Positions 1 through 7,721 of a stretch of 64,000 nucleotides of DNA are shown here, piece after piece. Location: NCBI RefSeq assembly GCF_033304595.1, contig NZ_CP116341.1, positions 2,397,001 to 2,461,000 of the forward strand. The letters run 5' to 3'. The stretch's first letter is position 1; each line of letters starts with the position of its first letter. A program made the translations under genes and the position numbers. This DNA is from Sporosarcina jeotgali. Its GTDB lineage: Bacteria; Bacillota; Bacilli; Bacillales_A; Planococcaceae. The notes under the pieces are model-generated. The model saw only the letters and a list, made by a program, of their open reading frames with translations, was not told where the DNA came from and did no database searches.

Positions 1-39
1 AATCGAAACCGCTTCTAACATAGTAGTTTTTTGTGACAC
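1..39 (-). CDS. 5' end of a gene, probably Bce-type ABC transporter ATPase
   Basis: A GTG at 39 on the minus strand follows a strong AAGGAGG 8 bases upstream and opens a frame reading MSQKTTMLEAVSI before the window ends. It lies downstream of a BceS/BceR-like pair on the same strand, where Bce systems normally carry their ABC transporter ATPase and permease genes. The phrase LEAVSI fits the start of an ABC ATPase. Only 13 codons are visible, so the product is inferred mainly from context. The gene could instead be any other short-leader protein. Confidence 0.45.
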   Translation of the reverse strand, partial: MSQKTTMLEAVSI

Positions 40-107
40 TTAAAACGCCTCCTTGTTTCTATACACTTACTTTACGTCAGAAAATCAGTGGAGTCGTTCG
101 ATTTGAA

Positions 108-142
108 TGACAAACTGTACGCGCAACCTTACAGTTTTGTCA
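108..142 (-). promoter_or_regulatory. Putative BceR-like response-regulator box
   Basis: Two facing arms, TGACAAACTGTA (108-119) and TACAGTTTTGTCA (130-142), form a near-perfect inverted repeat. The second arm with its preceding T reads TTACA-N4-TGTCA, close to the TNACA-N4-TGTAA pattern I recall for BceR-type boxes. It sits about 70-100 bases upstream of the GTG at 39, where the transporter promoter of Bce operons lies. Binding by the regulator at 1458-2159 is inferred. Confidence 0.5.
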
Positions 143-240
143 CTTACGGGCTGCATCTAAGTTATTTTGCTTGAAGTATGCATAGTTATCCAAATTCTGG
201 TGATGTCTAAGTATACTCTTAACCAAATAAAGCTAAATCC

Positions 241-430
241 AGCTCATTAACCAGGAATTGTGATCATAAATCCCGGATTCCGCTCATAAACTAGGAAATG
301 TGATCATAAATCTAAAATTCCGCTCATAAAACTGAAAATGTGATCATAAACCCCTATTTCCGCTCATAACCAAGAGAATGTGATCATAAATCCCGAATTC
401 CGCTCATAAACCCGCGAGTGTAATCATAAA
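241..430. repeat. 20-bp phased array of ten TCATAAA cores
   Basis: From 241 to 430 a 10-base core starts exactly every 20 bases (241, 261, 281 ... 421). Cores alternate between CGCTCATAAA and TGATCATAAA; the first is AGCTCATTAA and the last TAATCATAAA. The intervening 10 bases vary but keep a weak pattern (for example AATTC before the CGC cores). The true unit is therefore about 40 bp in five copies. It lies just downstream of the histidine kinase stop codon. The 20-bp period is nearly two helical turns, so all cores face one side of the DNA. No open reading frame runs through it. Confidence 0.9.
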
Positions 431-435
431 CCACG

Positions 436-1458
436 TCACCTACGAGTTGCATCAAACTCATTCTCCGTTGGGAACGTCATAACCATCTGCGTCCCGGTTG
501 CCCCGTCCGATTGTCCATACAGGTGAATCCCGATTTTTTGCGCCGCCTGTTTTGCTAAATACAAACCCAATCCGGTTGCGGCGTGTTGAATACGGCCCGC
601 ACTCCCCGTGAATCCACGGTCAAATATACGAGGCATTTCATGTGCAGGAATTCCCGGTCCTTCATCCGCCACAGTTATAGATAGATGCCCCGTTTCATCC
701 ACTGAAGTCTGGATGGCTATCGTTCCGCCGGCGGGGCTGTATTTCACCGCATTCGTTACTAATTGCCTGAGGATGAAGCGGCACCATTTTTGGTCTGTAA
801 TCACTTCCACAGATCCCTCTGCAATCTCAAACGCAATATTCTTCTCCAAACACCACGGCATCAGCTGGCGCACTTCTTCAGCAGCTATCCGGATCACGTC
901 AGTTTCTTCCACTACGTAATCAGCTTCTAACGAAGGAAGCCGGGAAATGTAAAGCTGCTGGTCAATCAGCAAATGGACACGCAGCCATTCCGCTTCAATC
1001 TTCCTGAACTCTGGTACTTTGCGATTTGCGTCAATGATTAACTTCATTGCAGTTAGCGGCGCTTTCACTTCATGGACCCAAGCTGCGGTATCATTTTGTT
1101 CGGCAGACACAAATTCCTGCATGCGTGCCATCCGCTTTCGGTAAGAGGAATCGATGGATTGAAGCAGTTCAGACAGGATTTCCTCTTGGCGGAGCACTGC
1201 TTCAGGAAGTCCTTCTTGCCAGTCATCGGGCAGCTCATTTAACAGGTGACCAAGCGACTGCAAATAAGCCGTCTCTTTGCGGTAACGCCAACTGAAAAAC
1301 ACGATGAATATCGAAAGCAGCAGCACATTCAAATAGCCGATTGAAACAGGATTGACGGCCAGTCCTTTATCTAACACCAGCAATAAATCCGTTAAAAGCA
1401 GGGATCCTAAAAATAACGCAATCCAACTTTTCCGATCCGCAATATAGGCGCGCAGCAT
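436..1458 (-). CDS. Intramembrane-sensing histidine kinase (BceS-like)
   Basis: Sensor kinase of 340 residues with two N-terminal membrane helices (about residues 13-30 and 42-58) separated by only about ten residues. This is the layout of the intramembrane-sensing kinases that pair with Bce-type ABC transporters and respond to cell-wall antibiotics. The phospho-acceptor His lies in WVHEVKAPLTAMKL (about residues 127-140). The ATP-binding domain shows the N box (LVTNAVKYSP), DEGPGIP, and GLGLYLAK. Its ATG overlaps the stop of the response regulator upstream, so the two are translationally coupled. The ligand cannot be read from sequence; peptide antibiotics such as bacitracin are typical for the family. 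Confidence 0.9.
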   Translation of the reverse strand: MLRAYIADRKSWIALFLGSLLLTDLLLVLDKGLAVNPVSIGYLNVLLLSIFIVFFSWRYRKETAYLQSLGHLLNELPDDWQEGLPEAVLRQEEILSELLQSIDSSYRKRMARMQEFVSAEQNDTAAWVHEVKAPLTAMKLIIDANRKVPEFRKIEAEWLRVHLLIDQQLYISRLPSLEADYVVEETDVIRIAAEEVRQLMPWCLEKNIAFEIAEGSVEVITDQKWCRFILRQLVTNAVKYSPAGGTIAIQTSVDETGHLSITVADEGPGIPAHEMPRIFDRGFTGSAGRIQHAATGLGLYLAKQAAQKIGIHLYGQSDGATGTQMVMTFPTENEFDATRR

Positions 1459-2159
1459 TACGTATTCTCCTGCAATGTAACTGCCATATAACCCATCCCT
1501 TTTTTCGTGACAATCGCTTCTCCCAGCCCTAGCTCACTGAGCTTTTGTCGTAGACGTGTCACGTTGACCGTAAGTGTATTGTCATTGACAAAGCGTTCAT
1601 CGTCCCATAATTTCCGGATCAGGTCATCGCGTGAAACGATTTCATCATTCGCTTCGACTAATATGGACAGAATGAAAAACTCATTTTTCGTAAGCTCGAT
1701 TTCTTGGGTTCCCCCTTGAATGACACAGCGTTTCAAATCGATGGTTGTTCCATTCCACTTCAACTCGTCCATCGGTTCCTCCGGTTCGGCATATGAATAC
1801 GCACGGCGTAACGTAGCTTGAATCTTTGCGAGTAACACATCGGTATGAAATGGCTTTTGTATGTAATCATCCCCGCCCATATTCATCGCCATGACGATGT
1901 CCATCGGATGGTCTCTCGAAGAAAGAAAAATGATGGGCACATTGGATACTGCCCGGATTTCACGGCACCAGTGGAATCCATCATATGCAGGCAGTTGAAT
2001 GTCCATAATGACGAGCTGCGGATTGAATTGCGTAAACGGCGTCATAATATCTTGAAAGTTTTCCGGACCTGCCACTTGAAATGACCATTGTTCTAAATGC
2101 TCTTTCAATGAAGAGAAAATTGCCGCATCGTCTTCTACAATGAAAATCTTTTCTTCCAT
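1458..2159 (-). CDS. OmpR-family response regulator (BceR-like)
   Basis: Response regulator of 233 residues. The receiver domain (1-120) has the acidic pair EDD near residue 10, the phospho-acceptor Asp in LVIMDIQLP (about residue 53), and the conserved Lys in DYIQKPF. A winged-helix DNA-binding domain occupies about 130-228 (ELTKNEFFILSILV, NTLTVNVTRLRQKL). The gene overlaps the kinase at 1458 and belongs with it to one minus-strand operon. A box resembling the family's target lies at 108-142 before the predicted transporter gene. A GAGG stretch upstream of the ATG serves as ribosome binding site. Confidence 0.92.
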   Translation of the reverse strand: MEEKIFIVEDDAAIFSSLKEHLEQWSFQVAGPENFQDIMTPFTQFNPQLVIMDIQLPAYDGFHWCREIRAVSNVPIIFLSSRDHPMDIVMAMNMGGDDYIQKPFHTDVLLAKIQATLRRAYSYAEPEEPMDELKWNGTTIDLKRCVIQGGTQEIELTKNEFFILSILVEANDEIVSRDDLIRKLWDDERFVNDNTLTVNVTRLRQKLSELGLGEAIVTKKGMGYMAVTLQENT

Positions 2160-2175
2160 GCCACGGCCTCCTTTG

Positions 2176-2697
2176 TTAGTGCTGCATACGATTCAACACA
2201 TGCAGCGTATCAAGTACGTGCTCTAAAAACATCGATAATTCCTCCATATTTTCTTCAGTAAGCCTCGGTTTAAAAGCCGCTTCAATAGAAACCATCAGTT
2301 TTGGGTTCTCTTCCCCGTATATATACCGAATTGTTTGGGTGAGTTCAATATCTTGTTCCCAGATGGAGGCAATCACTTGTTCAATCCCTGCACATTCTGT
2401 TTCAGGATGCTGAATTCGTTTCTGAAAGCAAAGCGATAGGGAACACGCTGCATTCGCATTTGGACTTTCCATGATTTCTCCTGCAAGGTCGTGAACACTT
2501 GCACGTAAAATGACTTCAGCTTCAATTTCGGGATGACTGCGCAGGACAAAACGCAGTGCAAATTCCCGTGATAACACTGCGAAGTCCATCACATCGCGTC
2601 TGTTCTTAATTTCGATGTGTTCATCCAAATTATCTAAGTCATATAGTTGGTTTTCGAGAGCGACTTTCAGATTATCAAATATCGTTGGATCGTACAT
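2176..2697 (-). CDS. Conserved hypothetical protein, 173 aa
   Basis: A 173-residue soluble, acidic protein with no signal peptide or membrane helix. It is rich in predicted helix, with charged stretches (DNLDEHIEIKNRRD) and a C-terminal helical part ending in LEHVLDTLHVLNRMQH. A clear GGAGGAAATT precedes the ATG. It ends 16 bases before the response regulator gene and so is probably the first gene of the same operon. I do not recognise a family. The position suggests a link to the two-component system, but nothing in the residues shows it. Confidence 0.7.
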   Translation of the reverse strand: MYDPTIFDNLKVALENQLYDLDNLDEHIEIKNRRDVMDFAVLSREFALRFVLRSHPEIEAEVILRASVHDLAGEIMESPNANAACSLSLCFQKRIQHPETECAGIEQVIASIWEQDIELTQTIRYIYGEENPKLMVSIEAAFKPRLTEENMEELSMFLEHVLDTLHVLNRMQH

Positions 2698-2733
2698 GGT
2701 CGTAATTTCCTCCTAATCGGATTAATAGCAAAT

Positions 2734-3249
2734 TCATGATGACTTGTTTTCCCGGTCAATCCAAAACCTGCGGACCACTGTGCCATCTTCTTCAATCATA
2801 CTAACGTCTTCCTTGCCGCCATTGTGCTGAATCGTTTTCGCGGATCCGATATTCTCTTCGTTACAAGTGACGAGTACAGATTTTATCCTCAGCGTATCCG
2901 TAACCTTCAACGCTTCTGCCAGCATCCGCGTCGCATATCCTTTACGGCGCTCTGACGGCCGGACTCCGTAGCCGATATGCCCGCCGAATTGGTGCAAATA
3001 CTCATTTAAATCATGCCGGATATCAATCATGCCGACGACGCGCTCGGTGTCATCCACCAAGAAATAGTTCGTGCAGGGCAGCCATTTTCCATGACCGGCT
3101 TCTCGCTTGTGCAGCTCTTCCAAATAGTTTTCATAAGAAATCCCGCTGTCTAAATGAAAGCTGCTTGGGGTCATCCCCTCTTCATCCCACTCATCCATAT
3201 ACGCTTCATGTTCGTCTTTCCATTTCATACTCGGTCTTTCCAATCGCAT
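2734..3249 (-). CDS. GNAT-family N-acetyltransferase
   Basis: About 171 residues, starting at the ATG (MRLERPSMK) that follows GGGGATTATT. The GNAT fold is visible as HIGYGVRPSERRKGYATRMLAEAL (motif A, with the Q/R-x-x-G-x-A acetyl-CoA loop written RRKGYA) followed by SVLVTCNEENIGSAKTI (motif B). This matches the subgroup often annotated as predicted acetyltransferase, whose substrates are unknown. It lies 37 bases upstream of the hypothetical gene at 2176 and may be cotranscribed with it. Confidence 0.85.
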   Translation of the reverse strand: MRLERPSMKWKDEHEAYMDEWDEEGMTPSSFHLDSGISYENYLEELHKREAGHGKWLPCTNYFLVDDTERVVGMIDIRHDLNEYLHQFGGHIGYGVRPSERRKGYATRMLAEALKVTDTLRIKSVLVTCNEENIGSAKTIQHNGGKEDVSMIEEDGTVVRRFWIDRENKSS

Positions 3250-3268
3250 AATAATCCCCATTCTCAGT

Positions 3269-3901
3269 CTAATGAAAACTTCCCGTGTTCAAAAATCGAG
3301 CTGTCAAAACCGCTGTTTCATAGTGATAGTGGATGTCTTTATGTCCAAATGGGAGTGTAGTGAAATCTGTTAGTTCGGGAATGTCCACAGAAGAAACTTC
3401 CACACGTCCATCATTTTCTCCTTTGATGAAACGCCCTAACCACAAATTACTAGTCGTGCCTGCAATCGCACCCATTTCAATTGCCGTATCATTTATTAAT
3501 GATAGCTTTTCTATATAAGCTGTGTGTAAAGATTTTAACGTTCTGAACCAACTTGTGTACCCTTTAACGGTACCTGCTAACATAGCTAGTTGACTGCCTT
3601 TGTTCGGAGTCGCAAGTTGGACACAACGTCCGATGCGTTCTGCGGCACTGTGATCTGTCAGTAAATGCCGAATGAGTAAACCGCCTGTGCTGTGACCGAC
3701 TAGATGAACTTTCCTTCCATTTAAACCTGCCAGTTCTTCCACCTCATTCACCACAAGTTGTGTAACACGATCGAATTCTTGTCTCGTTAATGGCAGTGTG
3801 AGCGAGTGACAGTGAAATCCGAATGTCTCCAGATACTTGGACAGCGCCGCCATATCTTTCGATGACTTATTAAAACCATGTAACAGCAGCACATGATCCA
3901 T
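3269..3901 (-). CDS. Alpha/beta-hydrolase (lipase/esterase-like)
   Basis: About 210 residues from the ATG at 3901 (MDHVLLLHGFNKSSKD), chosen because GAGGAGGT lies 11 bases upstream; a longer reading to 3937 has no such site. The oxyanion motif HGF follows the first strand. The nucleophile elbow is GHSTGG, and LATPNKGS follows it as in lipases and PGAP1-like acylhydrolases. A late His in FGHKDIHYHYE could complete the triad. No signal peptide is seen, so it is probably cytoplasmic. The substrate is not predictable. Confidence 0.85.
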   Translation of the reverse strand: MDHVLLLHGFNKSSKDMAALSKYLETFGFHCHSLTLPLTRQEFDRVTQLVVNEVEELAGLNGRKVHLVGHSTGGLLIRHLLTDHSAAERIGRCVQLATPNKGSQLAMLAGTVKGYTSWFRTLKSLHTAYIEKLSLINDTAIEMGAIAGTTSNLWLGRFIKGENDGRVEVSSVDIPELTDFTTLPFGHKDIHYHYETAVLTARFLNTGSFH

Positions 3902-4030
3902 TTTATAGTCATACCTCCTCGTTGATTCACTTTTCAATTACCTATAGTGTATCATGCCAGTATCTGACGAATCGGGGATAATCCACAAGTTTTTCAATAC
4001 ACTTTTCCAAGACGGTTTTCACTTAAAATA

Positions 4031-4039
4031 TGCTATAAT
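4031..4039 (+). promoter_or_regulatory. Extended -10 promoter of the heptad-repeat gene
   Basis: TGCTATAAT contains a perfect TATAAT at 4034-4039 with the TG extension, 28 bases before the AAGGAGG-preceded ATG at 4068. No convincing -35 hexamer is seen, which the extended -10 can compensate for. Confidence 0.6.
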
Positions 4040-4067
4040 TGTGGTACTGATGAAGGAGGTGAAAACA

Positions 4068-4766
4068 ATGAGCGAGGTATTGCTGCAGCAAATACTTTCT
4101 GAGCTAAAAGATGTGAAAACAGGTCAAAAGCTTATGGAGAAACGGTTTGATAAGATTGATCAGAAGTTTATTGCGATTGATAAGCGGTTTGATGGGATGC
4201 AAGGTCAAATGGATATTATGCAGATTCAGATGAATGGCATGCAGGTACAAATGGACGGTATGGCAGGTCAAATGGGTGGCATGCAAGTACAAATGGACGG
4301 CATGCAGAGTCAGACGAATGGCATGCAAGTACAAATGGACGGCATGCAGAGTCAGACGAATGGCATGCAGGTACAAATGGACGACATGCAAGGTCAAATG
4401 GGTGGCATGCAGGTACAAATGGACGGCATGCAGAGTCAGACGAATGGCATGCAAGTACAAATGGACGGCATGCAAGGTCAAATGGGTGGCATGCAGGTAC
4501 AAATGGACGGCATGCAGAGTCAGACGGATGGCATGCAAGTACAAATGGACGGCATGCAGAGTCAGATGGATGGCATGCAAGGTCAATTAAATCGTATCGA
4601 AAGTAAATCAGATGCCATTTTCAAACAAACAGGACAGCTAATCGAATTTCGTCAAGAGACACTTACAAAATTGGATGAAGTTGTCACGAAAGAAGATATG
4701 CATTACTTCGAAGCCAAAATGATGGAACACGACCGTGACTTATTTAATTTGAAGAAGCGGGCATAG
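4068..4766 (+). CDS. Heptad-repeat coiled-coil protein
   Basis: A 232-residue protein starting at the ATG at 4068, which follows AAGGAGGTGAAAACA; an upstream in-frame reading from 3954 has no ribosome site. Residues 1-43 and the C-terminal about 55 residues are ordinary charged helix. The middle (about residues 44-173) is a run of 7-residue units such as MQVQMDG, MQSQTNG and MQGQMGG, usually alternating as a 14-residue pair. Met and Gln recur at fixed heptad positions and Gly closes each unit, suggesting a rod-like coiled coil. There is no signal peptide or membrane segment. The C-terminal phrase TKLDEVVTKEDMHYFEAK recurs in coiled-coil hypotheticals of Bacillales that I recall. The function is unknown. 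Confidence 0.8.
   Translation: MSEVLLQQILSELKDVKTGQKLMEKRFDKIDQKFIAIDKRFDGMQGQMDIMQIQMNGMQVQMDGMAGQMGGMQVQMDGMQSQTNGMQVQMDGMQSQTNGMQVQMDDMQGQMGGMQVQMDGMQSQTNGMQVQMDGMQGQMGGMQVQMDGMQSQTDGMQVQMDGMQSQMDGMQGQLNRIESKSDAIFKQTGQLIEFRQETLTKLDEVVTKEDMHYFEAKMMEHDRDLFNLKKRA
4197..4589 (+). repeat. 21-bp coding minisatellite (42-bp higher-order unit)
   Basis: About 18 consecutive 21-bp units inside the coding region, typified by ATGCAAGTACAAATGGACGGC and ATGCAGAGTCAGACGAATGGC. Units alternate, giving a 42-bp period. Copies in the middle are almost identical and edge copies have diverged, the pattern expected of slippage or unequal crossover. Because the unit is a multiple of three and lacks stops, another forward frame and one antisense frame are also open across it. 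Those are not treated as genes. Confidence 0.9.
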
Positions 4767-4876
4767 CTGACTCCCCTATCACAGCTAGACAGGCCCGCCA
4801 TTCCCCACTCCTAAATTTCTGCGAATGTATGATTCTCCCTCTTTCCACGCATCTTACCTATAGGAGGTGAGCCTGC

Positions 4877-5092
4877 ATGGGGAACAAAAACAACCCAAAA
4901 ACGATGAACGAACGAACGCACAACCCATTTGATACGTATCAAAACAAAGACCTAGATGCGAGTGCCAGCAACAGCAACAATCCGCTGGACAACGCAGATA
5001 CGGAATTTGCTCCTGAATTTGATGCGAAAGTGAAGAACAAAAATAATAAAACCAATCACGACAAAAATCAGCAATCGAATAAGAAAAAGTAA
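4877..5092 (+). CDS. Gamma-type small acid-soluble spore protein
   Basis: A 71-residue, highly hydrophilic, Asn/Lys/Asp-rich protein with no Cys or Trp. NADTEFAPEFDA (residues about 39-50) matches the TEFASE(T/F) site at which the germination protease GPR cuts small acid-soluble spore proteins. The surrounding N/Q/K composition fits gamma-type SASPs, which store amino acids in the spore core. Typical gamma-type proteins repeat the site two or three times; only one is present here. A very strong TAGGAGGTGA precedes the ATG and a hairpin terminator follows directly. It stands alone as a single-gene unit. The alternative is an unrelated hydrophilic spore protein. Confidence 0.65.
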   Translation: MGNKNNPKTMNERTHNPFDTYQNKDLDASASNSNNPLDNADTEFAPEFDAKVKNKNNKTNHDKNQQSNKKK

Positions 5093-5100
5093 TTGTAAAA

Positions 5101-5135
5101 ACCGCAGCGCTCTTCAAGAGAGCTGCGGCTTTTTC
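5101..5135. terminator. Bidirectional hairpin terminator
   Basis: CCGCAGC pairs with GCTGCGG around a GCTCTTCAAGAGA loop region, flanked by an A-run on the left and TTTTT on the right. It sits between the converging spore-protein gene and the anti-sigma gene ending at 5138 and can serve both. Confidence 0.85.
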
Positions 5136-5137
5136 GA

Positions 5138-6451
5138 TTACTTCACCTCGACTTTCACATCTCCTTCGATGTATGTCGGATATGCATGAAGTTCAAGACG
5201 GATTGGATTCGTATAGGAAGTTGTTTCAAATGCCGGACTCCAGTGAGTCGCGTCTCCTTCCCCATATAGGCTGAATGAAGAAATTGAAATTTCTTTTCCT
5301 TGAGCGTCTATTGCAGTGGTAAATGGATCATGATTAAAATCTTGTACCGATAGCAACAGGTCAATCCCATTTCGGTTCGCATCCACCAGCTGCAATTCTG
5401 GCCCATCTGGAAATGCCAGCAACTCTCTTGTATCCGTATTCACTTCGATAAAAGCTTGTTCTTGTTTGATTGCTTGCGCCTTATTGATTTGCAGATAAAG
5501 TTTTTCAGGTGTGGAGAAGTAGTTGCTCTGCAGGAAGAATGTGTGGGTCGTCTTTCCTTTTTCATTGCCAAAAGCTGTGACTCCGTTAGCAATTCTACCC
5601 CATACTTCTCCTTTTTCATCTACCAGCCGCATATCTTCAAATGACACTATTTTTTTCGTATTGTCCGGATCAAATGTTATTTGCACGCTTGCACGCATGG
5701 GAGAAATCACAATTTCATCGATGGTGAAGTGCTGTCCATCCAGTTCCATTACTTTGTTCAATACATAGGGCTTACTTGGTTTCGTTTGTTCAGGCACCTT
5801 AAATGGAATTGAAAATGGTTCTATTCTTCCATCAATCTTCATTTCCGCGTCTACGGTAAAATTCAGATCGTTAAAGACATTCCGTTTTGAAAATGTGATC
5901 TCCATATTTTCCTGATAAGAATATACATCATTTGCGTCCATCCCCCCATACGAGATCCCTGCTTCAGGCATAGGTCTTGAATTGGTGATTTCAATTGTAT
6001 GGACACTCGCTGTTTTCATCTTTTTCCTTGATTCAATCGTATAATAGACATTCATCCCTGTTTCATCCAAAATAACGCCGTCAATGGTCATCGTGACATC
6101 CCCAACAGTTTGGGAGGCTCCGATTTCCTGATAATAGTCCTCTTTAAAAATCGCCTGCAGGCCTTTGTCTTGTTGAATCATGGCGACGAAAGGCTCCATT
6201 CCCGGAATAGACGCAACGGTGTTGGCAAACGCGGTAGACACTCGGATTGAAGTTACAAAGGTCAGGATCAGGATCGCTGCCAGTGCAGCCGTCCATGTGA
6301 TTCGCTTTCTGCGTCGTTTCTGCTTGCTTCGATCAGCCTTTGCTTTTGCAATCCCAGCAAGAATCATTTGGTCGGCTTGTTCTAATGGGAGAGTCCCCTG
6401 TTCCATCTTGTGCTTCAATTCACGCAGTTTCTTTTCTTCCCGCTCATACAT
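5138..6451 (-). CDS. DUF4179-type anti-sigma factor
   Basis: About 437 residues from MYEREEKK; the ATG lies downstream of an AGGGGGAAAGGAG stretch. Residues 1-50 are a charged cytoplasmic region with helical pairs typical of sigma-binding domains, ending in KQKRRRKR. One membrane helix follows (ITWTAALAAILILTFVTSI), then an extracellular DUF4179 region (VASIPGMEPFVAMI and VGDVTMTIDGVILDETGMNVYYTIES). The start overlaps the ECF sigma gene by 8 bases, so the two form a coupled sigma/anti-sigma unit. The inducing signal, probably sensed outside the membrane, is unknown. A second protein of the same type lies at 15230-16516. Confidence 0.85.
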   Translation of the reverse strand: MYEREEKKLRELKHKMEQGTLPLEQADQMILAGIAKAKADRSKQKRRRKRITWTAALAAILILTFVTSIRVSTAFANTVASIPGMEPFVAMIQQDKGLQAIFKEDYYQEIGASQTVGDVTMTIDGVILDETGMNVYYTIESRKKMKTASVHTIEITNSRPMPEAGISYGGMDANDVYSYQENMEITFSKRNVFNDLNFTVDAEMKIDGRIEPFSIPFKVPEQTKPSKPYVLNKVMELDGQHFTIDEIVISPMRASVQITFDPDNTKKIVSFEDMRLVDEKGEVWGRIANGVTAFGNEKGKTTHTFFLQSNYFSTPEKLYLQINKAQAIKQEQAFIEVNTDTRELLAFPDGPELQLVDANRNGIDLLLSVQDFNHDPFTTAIDAQGKEISISSFSLYGEGDATHWSPAFETTSYTNPIRLELHAYPTYIEGDVKVEVK

Positions 6452-6962
6452 GCTCCTTTCCCCCTTCATCTTCAAAATAAGCTCGCAATGACCGCAGCGT
6501 TTTGTGCAGTCTGGACTTTACCGTGCCTTCCGGAATATTTTCGAGTATGGCAATGTCTTTAATTTTTACATCTTGAAAGTATTTAAGGTAGATGAGCTGT
6601 TGTTCTTTTTCAGGAAGGGCAGCAAGGGCTTCCTTTAGTTCAAGTTGTGAGGCATCTTCAATTCCCTGCTGGTCAATTGCAGTTTCTCTTGGATGAAACC
6701 GTTTTTGCCGTTTCAGCTGATCCTGACAATAATTCATCATGATCCGGATGAGCCACGTCTTCGCATACGCAGGCTCTTTCACAGTATGGATTTTATGGTA
6801 GGCTCGCACGGTCACTTCTTGAAGCGCTTCTAATGCATCGTGTTCATTTTTCAAAAATGCGAGGGCTGTTCTCAACAAATCCTCTTTATGCTGTCGCATA
6901 AGTGCAAGAAACGCTGTCTCATCCCCCTTAATTGCTTTACGACTGACTTCCATCTCATCCAT
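6444..6962 (-). CDS. ECF-family RNA polymerase sigma factor
   Basis: A 172-residue sigma factor with only regions 2 and 4. Region 2 covers about 20-90 (LMRQHKEDLLRTALAFLK, DALEALQEVTVRAY, TWLIRIMMNYCQDQLK). Region 4 covers about 110-165 (ALAALPEKEQQLIYLKYF, IPEGTVKSRLHKTLRSLR), with the HTH contacting the -35 element. GAGGTG lies 8 bases before the ATG. It is coexpressed with the overlapping DUF4179 anti-sigma gene downstream. Such pairs in Bacillales answer envelope stress. The regulon cannot be told from this sequence. Confidence 0.92.
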   Translation of the reverse strand: MDEMEVSRKAIKGDETAFLALMRQHKEDLLRTALAFLKNEHDALEALQEVTVRAYHKIHTVKEPAYAKTWLIRIMMNYCQDQLKRQKRFHPRETAIDQQGIEDASQLELKEALAALPEKEQQLIYLKYFQDVKIKDIAILENIPEGTVKSRLHKTLRSLRAYFEDEGGKEHV

Positions 6963-7063
6963 GCCTTTACCACCTCGCTCCTGCTCTTGTTATTCATTAG
7001 ACTCTGCTGCACGGAAATAGTTCATATTGAAAACCAATTTTTCAAAACCTTTTTATCGCACAC

Positions 7064-7101
7064 AAAAAAGCACTGAACCCCGCGAACAGTTCAGCGCCTT
7101 T
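7064..7101 (-). terminator. Hairpin terminator of the DUF1801 gene
   Basis: On the minus strand GCGCTGAAC pairs with GGTTCAGTGC, followed by TTTTTTG. It begins directly after the stop codon at 7106. Confidence 0.8.
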
Positions 7102-7105
7102 ATGA

Positions 7106-7561
7106 TTATTTCTTCCATGCCGCCTCATAATGGGCAATATACGCTTCAACTGAAATCTTCCTGCATAACTCAGCAATCAGCTCATATGGGATGTTTTCCA
7201 TCTTTTTTAATCGAATGCAGCTTTTCCCCATATCCAGTTTTGTCTTCACGTACTTTGGATATTCTGCAACGAACCAATCATGCACTTCAGGAAATGCGTA
7301 GATCCCCATATGATAAAGACCGATGAAATCTTTCTGAGAGCCTATGCTTAGAAATGGCAGCGGTTCTTCCGGTTTGCAGTGATACCCATCCGGATAAATA
7401 CGATGCGGGATAACATATCCAATCATGCCATAGGAGAGCGTTTCTTCAAATCCGACCGGCAAGTTTTCTTTAATCGTCAGACGCAGTTTTTCCATTGCTT
7501 GCTGTCGCTCTTCAGGAAGCTGTTCAACATATTCTTCAATGGTTTTCGCTTCAATTCTCAT
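7106..7561 (-). CDS. DUF1801 (YdhG-like) protein
   Basis: About 151 residues from MRIEAKTIEEYV; the ATG at 7561 follows ATGAGGATTTCT, and longer in-frame readings lack a ribosome site. The pattern TIEEYVEQLPEERQQAMEKLR, then FEETLSYGMIGYVIP and PFLSIGSQKDFIGLYHMGIY, is that of DUF1801/YdhG proteins. These are small cytoplasmic proteins of the frataxin-like fold, for which an iron-chaperone role has been proposed in Bacillus. The C-terminal lysine-rich stretch KLDMGKSCIRLKKM is usual for the family. It is monocistronic with its own terminator. Confidence 0.8.
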   Translation of the reverse strand: MRIEAKTIEEYVEQLPEERQQAMEKLRLTIKENLPVGFEETLSYGMIGYVIPHRIYPDGYHCKPEEPLPFLSIGSQKDFIGLYHMGIYAFPEVHDWFVAEYPKYVKTKLDMGKSCIRLKKMENIPYELIAELCRKISVEAYIAHYEAAWKK

Positions 7562-7721
7562 AGAAATCCTCATTTCTTTTTCTACCTGTTTATAGCTGCA
7601 TTGGTACAACTTCATTAAGTTTTTCAGGCTTGCCATTTAATTAAGATTACGAAAATGTGAATCTTTCTGCAACCCGCTGTAGTACAGTAGAGAGTAGAGT
7701 TTAACAGAGAGGAGTTTTCCA

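Noticed and set aside
241..430. CRISPR array
   Set aside because: The period is 20 bp with 10-base cores and 10-base linkers, far too short, and no cas genes are in the window.
4104..4590. Long open frames on the opposite strand and in another forward frame of the heptad array
   Set aside because: They arise because the 21-bp unit has no stops in those frames. The products are monotone, have no ribosome sites, and end where the repeat ends.
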